The notes below the pieces were generated by a model. It saw only the letters and a list, made by a program, of their open reading frames with translations. It had not been told where the DNA came from and searched no databases. A program made the translations under genes and the position numbers. Positions 53,824 through 62,998 of a DNA stretch of 64,000 nt are shown one piece after another; within the stretch, counting starts at the first letter, position 1; every line of letters starts with the position of its first letter. The stretch lies in the NCBI GenBank assembly GCA_913056455.1, contig CAJXMJ010000001.1, forward strand, positions 1,302,001 through 1,366,000, read 5' to 3'. Origin of the DNA: an uncultured Fodinibius sp. GTDB lineage: Bacteria; Bacteroidota; Rhodothermia; Balneolales; Balneolaceae.

Positions 53824-54373
53824 TAACCTTCTTTCCTTTTTCATATGCTTGCTGACTATAGCAGGTATTACCTCTTGCGGTGACCTAACGCAAGAAGAAT
53901 CCCAACAGGTCGACGAGGCCCTGAAAGATTCCCTTACGTCATCCACGGAAACCTGGGATATGGATATGGAAATTATGGAAGATGGCCAAAAGAAGGTCCG
54001 GCTGTGGGGATCTTATGCAGCCACTTACTCTAATGACGATAAGAGCGAAACTCGAATAAAAGGCCCCGTTACTGTTCACGTTTTTGACTCTGTAGGTGCT
54101 GTAAAAACAAAAGTATTTGCAAACAGAGCAGTATATAAACCTGAAGATACGATCTTTGAACTTTTTGGAGATGTACAGGTAGAAACAAGGGATAATCGCC
54201 ACTTGGACTCAGAATATTTGGAATGGAACCAATCCACGAACAACATCAGTACGCCCAAATTTGTTATCATTAAAACACCTACCGACAGTATTGCAGGAAC
54301 TGGCTTCGAGGGAGGTACCGATTTGGTAGACTATACCATTAAAGAGCCAAAGGGACGTGTAATCGTTGATTAA
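53792..54373 (+). CDS. lptC: LptC-type lipoprotein of the LPS export bridge
   Basis: A periplasm-facing lipoprotein with a beta-jellyroll (about residues 60-190; RIKGPVTVHVFDSVGAVKTKVF, ELFGDVQVETRDNRHLDSEYLEW). The signal ends in the lipobox ITSC. The start is uncertain: GTG 53789, ATG 53792 or TTG 53810. The last gives a more usual 22-residue signal and a 14-base overlap with upp. LptC passes LPS from LptB2FG to LptA. The OstA-like gene starts at the very next base after its stop. Confidence 0.84.
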   Translation: MQVTDILEQHNNLLSFFICLLTIAGITSCGDLTQEESQQVDEALKDSLTSSTETWDMDMEIMEDGQKKVRLWGSYAATYSNDDKSETRIKGPVTVHVFDSVGAVKTKVFANRAVYKPEDTIFELFGDVQVETRDNRHLDSEYLEWNQSTNNISTPKFVIIKTPTDSIAGTGFEGGTDLVDYTIKEPKGRVIVD

Positions 54374-55858
54374 ATGATCCACAAAACCACCCGGATATCA
54401 CACAAAATCATTGTTCTGCTCCTTTCATTCTTAGCCGTACACTTGGTTGAATGGAATCAGTATGCTCAAGCCCAAAATCAGGTAAATATCTTAGAAGCTG
54501 ATAGTATTCAAGGGGGACAGTACGAAGGCGAACGAGTACAGAAAATCCTGGGGGATGTACATCTGCAAAGCCAAAACATGGAAATGTACTGCGACAGCGC
54601 CTACCAGTTTGTCAATAAAAATGAGATCCGGGCTTTCGGCAACATTCAAATTGAAACCGAGACTGAAAAAATTTGGGCAGATACCCTTAGATACTACACC
54701 AACGTTGATTTCAGTCAGTTGCGTGGACGTGTAATTATTGAAGCAGACAGCACTACCCTTTTTGGGAATAGTGTTGATTATCGCTTTACCACCAAAGTCG
54801 CTAATTTTCTTGATGAAATCCGCCTTGAAGATCAACGCGGTACATTAGTTGCAGATTCCGGTTTCTATTACCGTGAACCCGATAGTGCGAAATTCTATGG
54901 GAAAGTTCAGCTATCCGATTCTCTACAATATCTCGAAGGTGATTCACTATTCAGTAATCGAGAAACAAAGTATTATGAACTCTACGGCGATATCTTTGGG
55001 GATGACCGAGATAATGACTCCATGATAAAAGGCCAGTATCTTGAAGCTGATTCCACAGGTCGCCGGCTTCTTAAGGGTAATGCCTGGCTTAAAAGTTTTC
55101 AACAAGATACTGCTGATACCACACAAACCGATACTACCCACATCCGGGCCAAAACTATATTGTCAAAAGAACAACGTTCAGAAACCGACACTACAGCTAT
55201 CGTATTTGGATATGAAAACGTCCGCATCTGGTCCCCTTCTTTTGCATCCGTTTCTGATACGTCCAAATATACCGACAGCACCGAAACGTTTGAACTCTGG
55301 TCCAATGCGAAGTCTTGGCATAAGCAGGTGCAACTAACGGGACCGTATATCAGAGCCAAAATTATCAATGGCGATATTGACAGTTTGATTTCACACCCTA
55401 GGCCCTTTTCGGTGCAGCAAGACACCAGCATTAATCGCTTGAATCAAATTACCGGCGATACTCTCCACGCTGATTTTAAAGAAGGATCGCTGAATGAAAT
55501 TTATGTTTTTGGTAATTCCAAACTGCTCCGCTTTACCAAAAATGATCAGGATGAACCCGACGGGGCCGTAGATCTGTCTGCACCAAATATTCGAATCTTT
55601 TTTGAAGATGGAGAGCTTACAAGAATGAAAGCCATTGGAACGGTCAACGGATCGTACCTGCCGGAAAGTGAGCAGACGAAAAAACGTCGGCTTGATGGTT
55701 TTAGCTGGAATCCGGAACAACGACCCCAGCGTCCAAAAGAAAAAATGAAACGACGTTTTCCGCCCATTCGAGAAGAACTCTTTTTTGAATTACCGCATCG
55801 ATTTATCCGACATCTCAAAAAAAATCATCCCGACAGCAAATGGTTGAAAAAGGATTAA
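54374..55858 (+). CDS. OstA-like/LptA-family periplasmic protein
   Basis: A 494-residue secreted protein with a signal peptide (IIVLLLSFLAVHL ... AQAQ, about 34 residues). Several OstA/LptA beta-jellyroll repeats follow, with recurring GDVHLQSQNMEMYCDSAYQF, FGNIQIETETEKIWADTLRYY and FYGKVQLSDSLQYLEGDSLF patterns. A basic Pro/Arg/Lys tail ends it. It is longer than LptA (about 180) but lacks the LptD barrel, a form common in Bacteroidota. Placed directly after lptC, it likely forms part of the LPS bridge; lptD is not here. Confidence 0.85.
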   Translation: MIHKTTRISHKIIVLLLSFLAVHLVEWNQYAQAQNQVNILEADSIQGGQYEGERVQKILGDVHLQSQNMEMYCDSAYQFVNKNEIRAFGNIQIETETEKIWADTLRYYTNVDFSQLRGRVIIEADSTTLFGNSVDYRFTTKVANFLDEIRLEDQRGTLVADSGFYYREPDSAKFYGKVQLSDSLQYLEGDSLFSNRETKYYELYGDIFGDDRDNDSMIKGQYLEADSTGRRLLKGNAWLKSFQQDTADTTQTDTTHIRAKTILSKEQRSETDTTAIVFGYENVRIWSPSFASVSDTSKYTDSTETFELWSNAKSWHKQVQLTGPYIRAKIINGDIDSLISHPRPFSVQQDTSINRLNQITGDTLHADFKEGSLNEIYVFGNSKLLRFTKNDQDEPDGAVDLSAPNIRIFFEDGELTRMKAIGTVNGSYLPESEQTKKRRLDGFSWNPEQRPQRPKEKMKRRFPPIREELFFELPHRFIRHLKKNHPDSKWLKKD

Positions 55859-55897
55859 GATGTACAGCACTTTCGAAGTATTAATGCTGTACATCTT
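55857..55897. terminator. Long hairpin between convergent ostA-like and EF-G-like genes
   Basis: A perfect 13-bp inverted repeat (AAGATGTACAGCA at 55857-55869, TGCTGTACATCTT at 55885-55897) has a 15-base loop. On the minus strand it is followed by AATCCTTTTTC, so it should end the EF-G-like transcript; on the plus strand the T-run is poor. The first arm overlaps the last bases of the OstA-like stop codon. Confidence 0.72.
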
Positions 55898-55908
55898 GAA
55901 GTTTCCCG

Positions 55909-58035
55909 TCAAGCTTCCTGCATCTCCATTGTCTCTTCCATAACGCGCTGCTGGATATCTCGGGGAACCTGATCGTAATGTGAGAACTCCCGACTATATC
56001 GAGCACTGCCCTGAGTTATTGATTTAAGCCGAGTAGCGTAGTGGTCAAGCTCTTCGAGCGGAACCTGGGCTTTAATTTTCTGGATTGATCCCTCCGAATC
56101 CATACCCATAATTTGTCCGCGCCGTGTACTGATATCGCTCATTACATCTCCCATATAATCGGCCGGAACCGTAACCTCAATATTATAAATGGGTTCCATT
56201 AGCTTGGGTTTTGCATCCATAAATCCCTTTTTAAACGCCATCAGTGCCGCAGTACGGAATGCTGCATCATTAGAATCCACGGAGTGCATATCTCCATCAT
56301 AGATCGAAATACGCAGATCCCGGACACGACAATTACTTAATGGTCCGGTTTCCATTTTTTCCATGATGCCCTTAAGGATAGCCGGCATATAACGGTTATC
56401 TATGACGCCCCCCACAATGCAATTGCGAAAAATTAGTTTGCCACCCCAATCTAACTCTATCTCTTGGGTGTCTCGTACCTTCAGATCATTATGCTCAGGC
56501 ATATGGTCCGTTAACGGTTCCATTAACATCGACACTGCAGCATATTGGCCCGCCCCGCCCGACTGTTTTTTATGTTTGTATTCCGTACGAACCGTTTTTG
56601 TAATTGTCTCGCGATACGGAATCTTGGGCTGAATATATTCCAGTTCGAGATTAAATCGTGTTTTTAGGGCATGTTTGATTACGGCCAGATGCTCCTCCCC
56701 CTGTCCGTGAACTATTATTTGCTTTAATTCCTGGCTGTGCTCGATCTTCATTGAAGGATCTTCACGCTGCAGCTGATGCAAGGCATTACCCAGCTTATCT
56801 TCCTCACCTTCATGTTTTAGCTCGATCGCCGTACGAATTACAGGCTCAGGAAAATGAATAGGCTCAATTTCAACTTTCCCTCCCTTAGGATGCAGCGTAT
56901 CATTAACACCTGTGTCCTTTAATTTGACGGCAGCTGCTAAGTCTCCGGTTGGCACCTCATTAGCCTCTCCTCGTTTATTGCCATTTATCCAATAAAGTCC
57001 AGAAAGACGAACCCCATTCCCTGTCGCATGATTCACAAGATCTTGGCCTGGCTTTACTGTTCCTCCATAAGATTTAAAATAGAGCATATCTCCCACGTGC
57101 GATTCGGAACTATTTTTCCACACAAACATCAGCGGATCACCATTCGTATCAGGCTCAACATCTTCTCCATCAACAGATTTTGGGGGATTGGCCTCAAGTG
57201 GATTCGGGGCGACATTTCCCAAAAATCCCATAACACGCCCAGTACCCATATTGCGTTTGGCACAACAGCAAAACAGCGGAAATATATCCCGATTCAACAG
57301 CGATTGATGCAGCCCTTCTCGCATCTGGCTCTCTGTAAGCTCTCCCTGCTCTAAATACAGATCCAAAAGCGTTTCATCATTTTCAGCCACCGCTTCCACG
57401 AGTTCGTTATGCAACAGATCGGCCTGCGCTTTATGCGAATCCGGGATCGGCAACTTGTCGGGCTTACCGCCATCCTCAGGAAACTCATACATCGTCATTT
57501 TTAATACATCAATAATAGCATGAAAATCTTCTCCCTCGCTATAAGGATACTGTACAACTACCACTCCGCGGCCAAACCGTTCCTTGGCCATATCCACCGT
57601 TTTCTGGAAATCGGAATATTCATTGTCAGGTTTGTTGACAATTATAAGCGAAGGGATATTATACTTCTCTGTGTATTTCCAATGCAGTTCGGTACCCACT
57701 TCTACTCCGTATTCGGCATTTAACGCAAATATTGCGGTATCAGCTACTCGTAATGGCCCAACGACTTCCCCGATATAATCGGCGGTGCCCGGGGTATCAA
57801 TTAGATTTATTTTACTCCCCCTCCAATCCAAGTTTAGCAGACTTGAAAATACTGACTTCCCCTTTTCGTGCTCAATTTCATGATAATCTGAAGAAGTACT
57901 TTTTTGCTCAATGGAACCGCGTCTCTTCTTACTTCCGGATTCAAACAACATTGTTTCTGCAAGTGTAGTCTTGCCCGACCCGGCATGTCCCAACAGTACA
58001 ACGTTTCTAATTTTTGATGGCTTGTAAACATTCAT
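55909..58035 (-). CDS. Elongation factor G-like GTPase (EF-G type II)
   Basis: A 708-residue translation GTPase with the five EF-G domains. G1 is GHAGSGKTTL instead of AHIDAGKTT, the switch I segment reads EHEKGKSVFSS instead of DRERERGITI, G3 is DTPGTADY and G4 is NKPD. Such divergent second copies (EF-G-II or EF-G-like) may act in ribosome recycling or have only weak translocase activity. No str-operon genes (rpsL, rpsG, tuf) surround it. A strong ribosome-binding site (GGAGGT) lies five bases before the ATG. Confidence 0.9.
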   Translation of the reverse strand: MNVYKPSKIRNVVLLGHAGSGKTTLAETMLFESGSKKRRGSIEQKSTSSDYHEIEHEKGKSVFSSLLNLDWRGSKINLIDTPGTADYIGEVVGPLRVADTAIFALNAEYGVEVGTELHWKYTEKYNIPSLIIVNKPDNEYSDFQKTVDMAKERFGRGVVVVQYPYSEGEDFHAIIDVLKMTMYEFPEDGGKPDKLPIPDSHKAQADLLHNELVEAVAENDETLLDLYLEQGELTESQMREGLHQSLLNRDIFPLFCCCAKRNMGTGRVMGFLGNVAPNPLEANPPKSVDGEDVEPDTNGDPLMFVWKNSSESHVGDMLYFKSYGGTVKPGQDLVNHATGNGVRLSGLYWINGNKRGEANEVPTGDLAAAVKLKDTGVNDTLHPKGGKVEIEPIHFPEPVIRTAIELKHEGEEDKLGNALHQLQREDPSMKIEHSQELKQIIVHGQGEEHLAVIKHALKTRFNLELEYIQPKIPYRETITKTVRTEYKHKKQSGGAGQYAAVSMLMEPLTDHMPEHNDLKVRDTQEIELDWGGKLIFRNCIVGGVIDNRYMPAILKGIMEKMETGPLSNCRVRDLRISIYDGDMHSVDSNDAAFRTAALMAFKKGFMDAKPKLMEPIYNIEVTVPADYMGDVMSDISTRRGQIMGMDSEGSIQKIKAQVPLEELDHYATRLKSITQGSARYSREFSHYDQVPRDIQQRVMEETMEMQEA

Positions 58036-58265
58036 AGGCTACCTCCGTTTTTAGGGATGTGGAAAATTACCAGAGCACTCTGTCATTATACTATGGCAGC
58101 GACATTTTTTAGAAATGCTGAAATGGATCTTGTTTCTTTCGACCATTGCTTACTCCGGTGCGTTGAATTGTCTTTAGACAAGTAAGGCAAAAAAAGATTT
58201 GAACTCAATACTTTGCGTGAAATTTGGTAACATTCGTGCAGATTTAATCAAACCAAAAAATTTTC

Positions 58266-59264
58266 ATGAAAAGCATTCTACTTATACAAACGGGCGGTAC
58301 TATTGCCATGGATGCCAGCGAAGATCAGAAGCCGACGCTAAATCCCCAAAAATGGACTGAGCTGATGTACCAGGCCATCCCGGAACTTTCGAAAATTGCT
58401 GACATAAAAATGGAGCGTCTCTTTTTTGAAGACAGTTCTGACATCAACAAGAAACACTGGGCAGCTATAGCAGAATTCATCCGCAACAACTATCAGGATT
58501 ACGATGGGTTTGTAATTCTACACGGCACCGATACGATGGCTTATACAGCATCGGCACTCTCATTTGCACTTCAGGGATTAGATAATCCCATTATCCTGAC
58601 CGGCAGCCAGGTGCCCATGAGCAACATCCGCAGCGACGCTCGACGTAATCTTGTGAACGCTATCGAAATGGCAACAATGTCACTTCCCGAAGTGGCCATC
58701 TGTTTTAATGATTTTGTCTACCGCGGTAATCGGGCGACTAAAATGAGTATTGGCGATTTTGATGCTTTTGCTTCTCCTAATTACCCACCCTTGGCAGAAA
58801 TCGGCCTCAATATTGATATCCGCGATCACGTGCACACACCTTCAGAATCGTTAGAGGTAGCAACTGGTTTTTCTGATCAGGTTTTTCTCCTCAAGATCTA
58901 TCCCAATTTAAATCCCGATTTTCTGAACCAAATTAATTTTAGTGATAACCGGGCACTCATCATTGAAGCATTCGGGAGCGGGAACTTCCCAATTCACGAT
59001 GATCAAAGTTTGCTGCCCTTCTTCCGGAAGTGTCTTCAGAACGATATTCTTTTGATAATCACTTCACAGGCTGCCTATGATGCAGTGGAGCTCGATAATT
59101 ACGAAAGTGGACGCAAAGCACTCGAGCTGGGAGCACTTAGCGCAAAGGATATGACGACCGAAGCAACCCTCACAAAAATAATGTATCTTCTTGCCAAGCA
59201 TGACGATAATACAACAGTAGCCCAGCAGTTTAACAGGAATTTAGTTGGAGAAATGACGGAGTAA
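58266..59264 (+). CDS. ansA: L-asparaginase, type I
   Basis: A 332-residue amidohydrolase that turns asparagine into aspartate and ammonia. The first catalytic threonine lies in LIQTGGTIAM (T12) and the second in LHGTDTMAYT (T88-D89). VLTGSQVPMS-like text is present as ILTGSQVPMSNIRSDARRN. No signal peptide is present, so it is cytoplasmic, as in type I. The exonuclease gene starts two bases after it. Confidence 0.92.
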   Translation: MKSILLIQTGGTIAMDASEDQKPTLNPQKWTELMYQAIPELSKIADIKMERLFFEDSSDINKKHWAAIAEFIRNNYQDYDGFVILHGTDTMAYTASALSFALQGLDNPIILTGSQVPMSNIRSDARRNLVNAIEMATMSLPEVAICFNDFVYRGNRATKMSIGDFDAFASPNYPPLAEIGLNIDIRDHVHTPSESLEVATGFSDQVFLLKIYPNLNPDFLNQINFSDNRALIIEAFGSGNFPIHDDQSLLPFFRKCLQNDILLIITSQAAYDAVELDNYESGRKALELGALSAKDMTTEATLTKIMYLLAKHDDNTTVAQQFNRNLVGEMTE

Positions 59265-59266
59265 TT

Positions 59267-59977
59267 ATGTTTTTTGTTTTTGATGTTGAAACCATCCCCG
59301 ATTTTGAATTTGTGCGTCAGGTTATTGAAAATCCTGAGACAAATGATGACGAACTACTAATACAGGCCAGTGAGGAATTAGCACGGAACTCATCCGGATT
59401 TCTCCCCCCGATGTACCACAAGATGATCTCTTGGGTGGGCTTGTGGATTGAAAATAACGGAATGCCGAAACAGAAAGTGGGCTGGCATGGTACCGATGAA
59501 AAAGAGGGGCTTGAAAAGCTTTTTGATGCCCTCAGTACCTATAAAGACTTCGGGTTGGTGCACCACAACGGACGCGGTTTTGATCTCCCTTTGCTCACCT
59601 ACCGTGCCCTTAAACACGGGCTACAGATGCCTAAACGGTTGAATCACTACGATATTAAGTATCGTTACAGCAATGACAATATCGATCTGCTCGACGAGTT
59701 CAGCAATTACGGAGCCAGCTCGTGGCCCAAGCTTAAGCATCTCGGCTATCTTATTGATATCCCCTTTAAACAGACCGGTGAAGGCAATGAAGTACTCAAG
59801 ATGTTCCGCGAAGATAAGCTGGCCGAAATCGAGCACTACTGCTATGAGGATGTAATGGCAACCTATGTTGTTTGGCTACACCTGAAGTATACGGTCGGTG
59901 ATATCGACAAGGAGCTATTCGACAATCTTAATGATCGGGCAATGAATAAGCTTAAAGAAATTCAGAACGGAGAATAA
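59267..59977 (+). CDS. Predicted 3'-5' exonuclease, PolB-like DnaQ fold
   Basis: A 236-residue DEDD exonuclease-like protein. The exo motifs are FVFDVETIPDFE (acidic D/E pair), LVHHNGRGFDLPLLTYRAL and the C-terminal YCYEDVMATYVVWL (D). The domain resembles the exonuclease part of family B DNA polymerases, found as a standalone protein in many bacteria. Its target is unknown. It is coupled to asparaginase (2-base gap), though no functional link is evident. Confidence 0.88.
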   Translation: MFFVFDVETIPDFEFVRQVIENPETNDDELLIQASEELARNSSGFLPPMYHKMISWVGLWIENNGMPKQKVGWHGTDEKEGLEKLFDALSTYKDFGLVHHNGRGFDLPLLTYRALKHGLQMPKRLNHYDIKYRYSNDNIDLLDEFSNYGASSWPKLKHLGYLIDIPFKQTGEGNEVLKMFREDKLAEIEHYCYEDVMATYVVWLHLKYTVGDIDKELFDNLNDRAMNKLKEIQNGE

Positions 59978-60099
59978 GATTTATACTTATCTATCAGATG
60001 TCAATAGTCAGCCATCGGATGGATTAGTATCTTTACTGATAACCGGGAAGAACTACAAAAAGAACCGAGCTGGAGTTAATTCTATCCCTTCATTCACTA

Positions 60100-61371
60100 C
60101 TAAATCTTCGTCCCGTCTTCAATTATCTCCCCTTTCGGGATAATGACAATACCATCTACTACATGGTAGTGGTCATATTCCCCGTCTTCCAGATGATCTC
60201 CGCCGGCAATACGCACGTCATCACCAATTTTAACATTCTTATCAATAATGGCGTTGCTGATAAAACAGCGCTGACCAATCCCCATGGGCGGATTATCATC
60301 CGTACTTTGCTCGATCTCTTCTTGCGACTGAAAGAAATCGTTACCCATTATAATAGAATGTTCGATGGTAGTGCCCTTTCCTATTCGAGATCGGATACCG
60401 ATAACCGATCGTTCAATACGGCTGGCCTCGACCAGGCACCCCTCAGCTAATACCGAATGATCAAAAGTAGTGCCAGACAATTTTGAGGCGGGAAGCATTC
60501 GAGCATGTGTGTAAATGAAATCCTCATTGTCATATAGGTTAAATTGAGGCAGATCGTCGGTGAGTGCAAGATTTGCTTCAAAGAATGATTTTATCGTACC
60601 GATATCGGTCCAATAACCGTCAAACTCATAACTTTGCACATGGTAATCCTCTTTAATCGCCTCCGGAATAATTTCTTTACCGAAATCAGTTGCATCTTCA
60701 TACTCAGCAAACAAATCATTGAGGATATCTTTTTTAAAGATGTAAATACCCATCGAAGCTAAATATACGCGACCGTCCTTTTTAAATTTCTCCGGGGTTT
60801 CAGATTTCCACTGGTCAAGGTCATCATAATCCGGTTTTTCAACAAAGCTTTCAATAAAGCCTTCTTTATTTGTTTTCATGATACCAAATCCGGTGGCGTC
60901 TTCAGCAACTACTGGAATAGTACCAATGGTAATATCGGCATCATTGTTTTCGTGTTTTTTCATCATCTTGCGATAATCCATCTGGTAAAGCTGATCACCG
61001 GATAAAATTAGCACATGTTCATGGCTATGATTCTCCATGTGATGAATGGATTGCCGAACTGCATCGGCCGTACCCTGATACCAGTTTTTACTTTCAGGAG
61101 TCTGCTCAGCGGCCAAAATATCTACAAAGCCTCTGCTGAATACATCAAAATTATAAGAGTTTTTGATATGTCGATTTAGGGAGGCAGAATTAAATTGCGT
61201 GAGCACATATATACGACGGACACCCGAATTAATACAGTTCGAAATGGGAATATCCACCAGTCGGTACTTACCAGCCACCGGTACCGCCGGTTTCGACCGC
61301 ATCTTGGTTAATGGAAATAATCGAGTTCCCTGTCCACCACCTAAAATAACCGCAATTACTTTTCTACGCAT
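60100..61371 (-). CDS. glgC: Glucose-1-phosphate adenylyltransferase
   Basis: A 423-residue enzyme that forms ADP-glucose for glycogen. It has the N-terminal GGGQGTRLFPLT nucleotide-binding motif, KPAVPVAGKYRLVDIPISNCINSG (in part: KPAVPVAGKYRLVD), GTADAVRQ, SGDQLYQMDY and the C-terminal left-handed beta-helix with hexapeptide repeats (about 290-420). It lies 24 bases downstream of glgA. Confidence 0.95.
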   Translation of the reverse strand: MRRKVIAVILGGGQGTRLFPLTKMRSKPAVPVAGKYRLVDIPISNCINSGVRRIYVLTQFNSASLNRHIKNSYNFDVFSRGFVDILAAEQTPESKNWYQGTADAVRQSIHHMENHSHEHVLILSGDQLYQMDYRKMMKKHENNDADITIGTIPVVAEDATGFGIMKTNKEGFIESFVEKPDYDDLDQWKSETPEKFKKDGRVYLASMGIYIFKKDILNDLFAEYEDATDFGKEIIPEAIKEDYHVQSYEFDGYWTDIGTIKSFFEANLALTDDLPQFNLYDNEDFIYTHARMLPASKLSGTTFDHSVLAEGCLVEASRIERSVIGIRSRIGKGTTIEHSIIMGNDFFQSQEEIEQSTDDNPPMGIGQRCFISNAIIDKNVKIGDDVRIAGGDHLEDGEYDHYHVVDGIVIIPKGEIIEDGTKI

Positions 61372-61395
61372 AAATATTCTTTGTCTATAAGTTGA

Positions 61396-62835
61396 TTATT
61401 GTTCAATCAGCTCGGTATACATTTTAATATATTCTTTGGCCGAGGCATTCCAAGAAAAATCCAGGTTCATAATTCTTTTTCGAATTCCGGCCATCTTTCG
61501 TCCACTTTTAAACAGATCGATCGCTCGTTGCACGGCATCTTCCGCCGCATGAAAGGTAAAATCGTTAAAGGTGATTCCGTAACCGCCATCTCTGCTAATA
61601 TCAACGACAGTATCTTTCAAACCACCAACATTCCGAACAACAGGTACAGTTCCATAGCGCATACAGTACATTTGATTGAGACCGCAGGGCTCCACGCGTG
61701 AAGGCATAATCATAAAGTCGCTGCCGGCATAAATCTGGTGCGCCAGCGGTTCGTTATAATCCAACGTTGCATCAAAGTAACCGATAAAACGATTACTCAT
61801 CGACTCAAACTGGTGATGCAGCTCACGATTCCCCGTACCTAAAACGATAAAATTGACAGATTGTTCTGATTCCAAAAATGAGCGAAATAGATCGGGTAAC
61901 AGATCCGCTCCCTTCTCATGAACCAAACGACCAATAAATGATATAGTCGGATGCTGAGAATCCAGTCCAAACTTCTCACAAAGCACTTTTTTATTTTTCC
62001 GTTTCCCATCGGCCGTCTTGCGTTTATTGTATGAATGGGCAATCATAGGATCACTACCCGGATCCCAGACATTGGTATCAATACCATTGATAATACCCCG
62101 TGATTTCTGCTGCTCATTTTGAAACAGCCACTCCAAACCGTTGCTGTTGTACGACAGCTCTTTCATATAGGACTCAGAAACAGTAGTAATCTGCCAACAG
62201 GTTTTAAGTCCTGCTGCAAGACAGTTTAGTTTGCCATCCCAGTCGAGCAGGCCAAAATTCCGATCATCAAAATCAGGTAAGAGATGGGCTTTTCCCCGAT
62301 CATACGCTCCGTGATACTCCGCATTGTGCACTGTAAGTGCTGTGGGAATATGTTTTAGATCATCATATCTATAACACTCAGTGAGCATAAAGGGTACAAG
62401 TCCGGTATGGTGGTCGTGGCAATGCAACAGATCAGGCTTTTCTTCCATCCCGTTAAACCAGTCTAATACCGCAATTTGAAAACTGGCAAAACGTTCAAAA
62501 TCATCCCAATAGCTGTTGCCTGTATCGGCATCGGTATAAATGCCGGGACGATCGAACCGTCCGGGAATGTCTACTACGTACAACGGAAATCCAAGCGTAT
62601 TTTCTGTCTCTCGCTCGATGGAAAATTCAAACTCCCAATCTCCCAGCGGTGCACTGCCCTGCAACACTGTCTCAAAAGTGTGATTCTCTATCCATTCATT
62701 AGCATATTTGGGCATCACGACGGATGCTTTTGTCAACTCTTTGTTGAGATACTTTGGCAGTGCCCCAACTACATCGGCTAATCCCCCAACTTTTGCAACG
62801 GGATAACATTCCGCACTTAAATGGAATACTTTCAT
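61396..62835 (-). CDS. glgA: Glycogen synthase (ADP-glucose, GT5)
   Basis: A 479-residue GT-B enzyme that extends alpha-1,4-glucan chains from ADP-glucose. The N-terminal KVGGLADVVGALPK motif binds ADP-glucose. HDHHTGLVPFM, TVHNAEYHG, GIDTNVWDP and the C-terminal MPSRVEPCGLNQMYCMRYGTVPVVRNVGGLKDTV (in part: SRVEPCGLNQ) are typical GT5 features. An AGGA sequence precedes the start. It forms the operon glgA-glgC. Confidence 0.95.
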   Translation of the reverse strand: MKVFHLSAECYPVAKVGGLADVVGALPKYLNKELTKASVVMPKYANEWIENHTFETVLQGSAPLGDWEFEFSIERETENTLGFPLYVVDIPGRFDRPGIYTDADTGNSYWDDFERFASFQIAVLDWFNGMEEKPDLLHCHDHHTGLVPFMLTECYRYDDLKHIPTALTVHNAEYHGAYDRGKAHLLPDFDDRNFGLLDWDGKLNCLAAGLKTCWQITTVSESYMKELSYNSNGLEWLFQNEQQKSRGIINGIDTNVWDPGSDPMIAHSYNKRKTADGKRKNKKVLCEKFGLDSQHPTISFIGRLVHEKGADLLPDLFRSFLESEQSVNFIVLGTGNRELHHQFESMSNRFIGYFDATLDYNEPLAHQIYAGSDFMIMPSRVEPCGLNQMYCMRYGTVPVVRNVGGLKDTVVDISRDGGYGITFNDFTFHAAEDAVQRAIDLFKSGRKMAGIRKRIMNLDFSWNASAKEYIKMYTELIEQ

Positions 62836-62953
62836 TTGTGAAATCCTCTTCGAACTAAGCTATAATACTCTTTATAGAGCAATATCTTACTGTAATTAAA
62901 TTATGTTGAAATAATCAAAACTTTATGCTTCAATCAAAATCTTTCTTTATCGA

Positions 62954-62961
62954 TAACTTTG
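62954..62961 (+). promoter_or_regulatory. TAnnTTTG-type -7 box candidate upstream of the ABC exporter
   Basis: TAACTTTG lies 38 bases before the start codon of the ABC ATPase gene. No -33 TTTG is seen at the ideal spacing. Confidence 0.42.
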
Positions 62962-62998
62962 TCCTACTTTCAGTGAAAAATAATCATCAATAACACAT

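Noticed and set aside
58168-58181. TTGTCT-TT-AGACAA inverted repeat in the EF-G/asparaginase gap
   Set aside because: Short, with a two-base centre and no clear partner gene; could be chance.
59978-60099. Possible terminator or small RNA between the exonuclease and glgC
   Set aside because: No stem longer than 5 bp and no T-run on either strand; I see nothing definite here.
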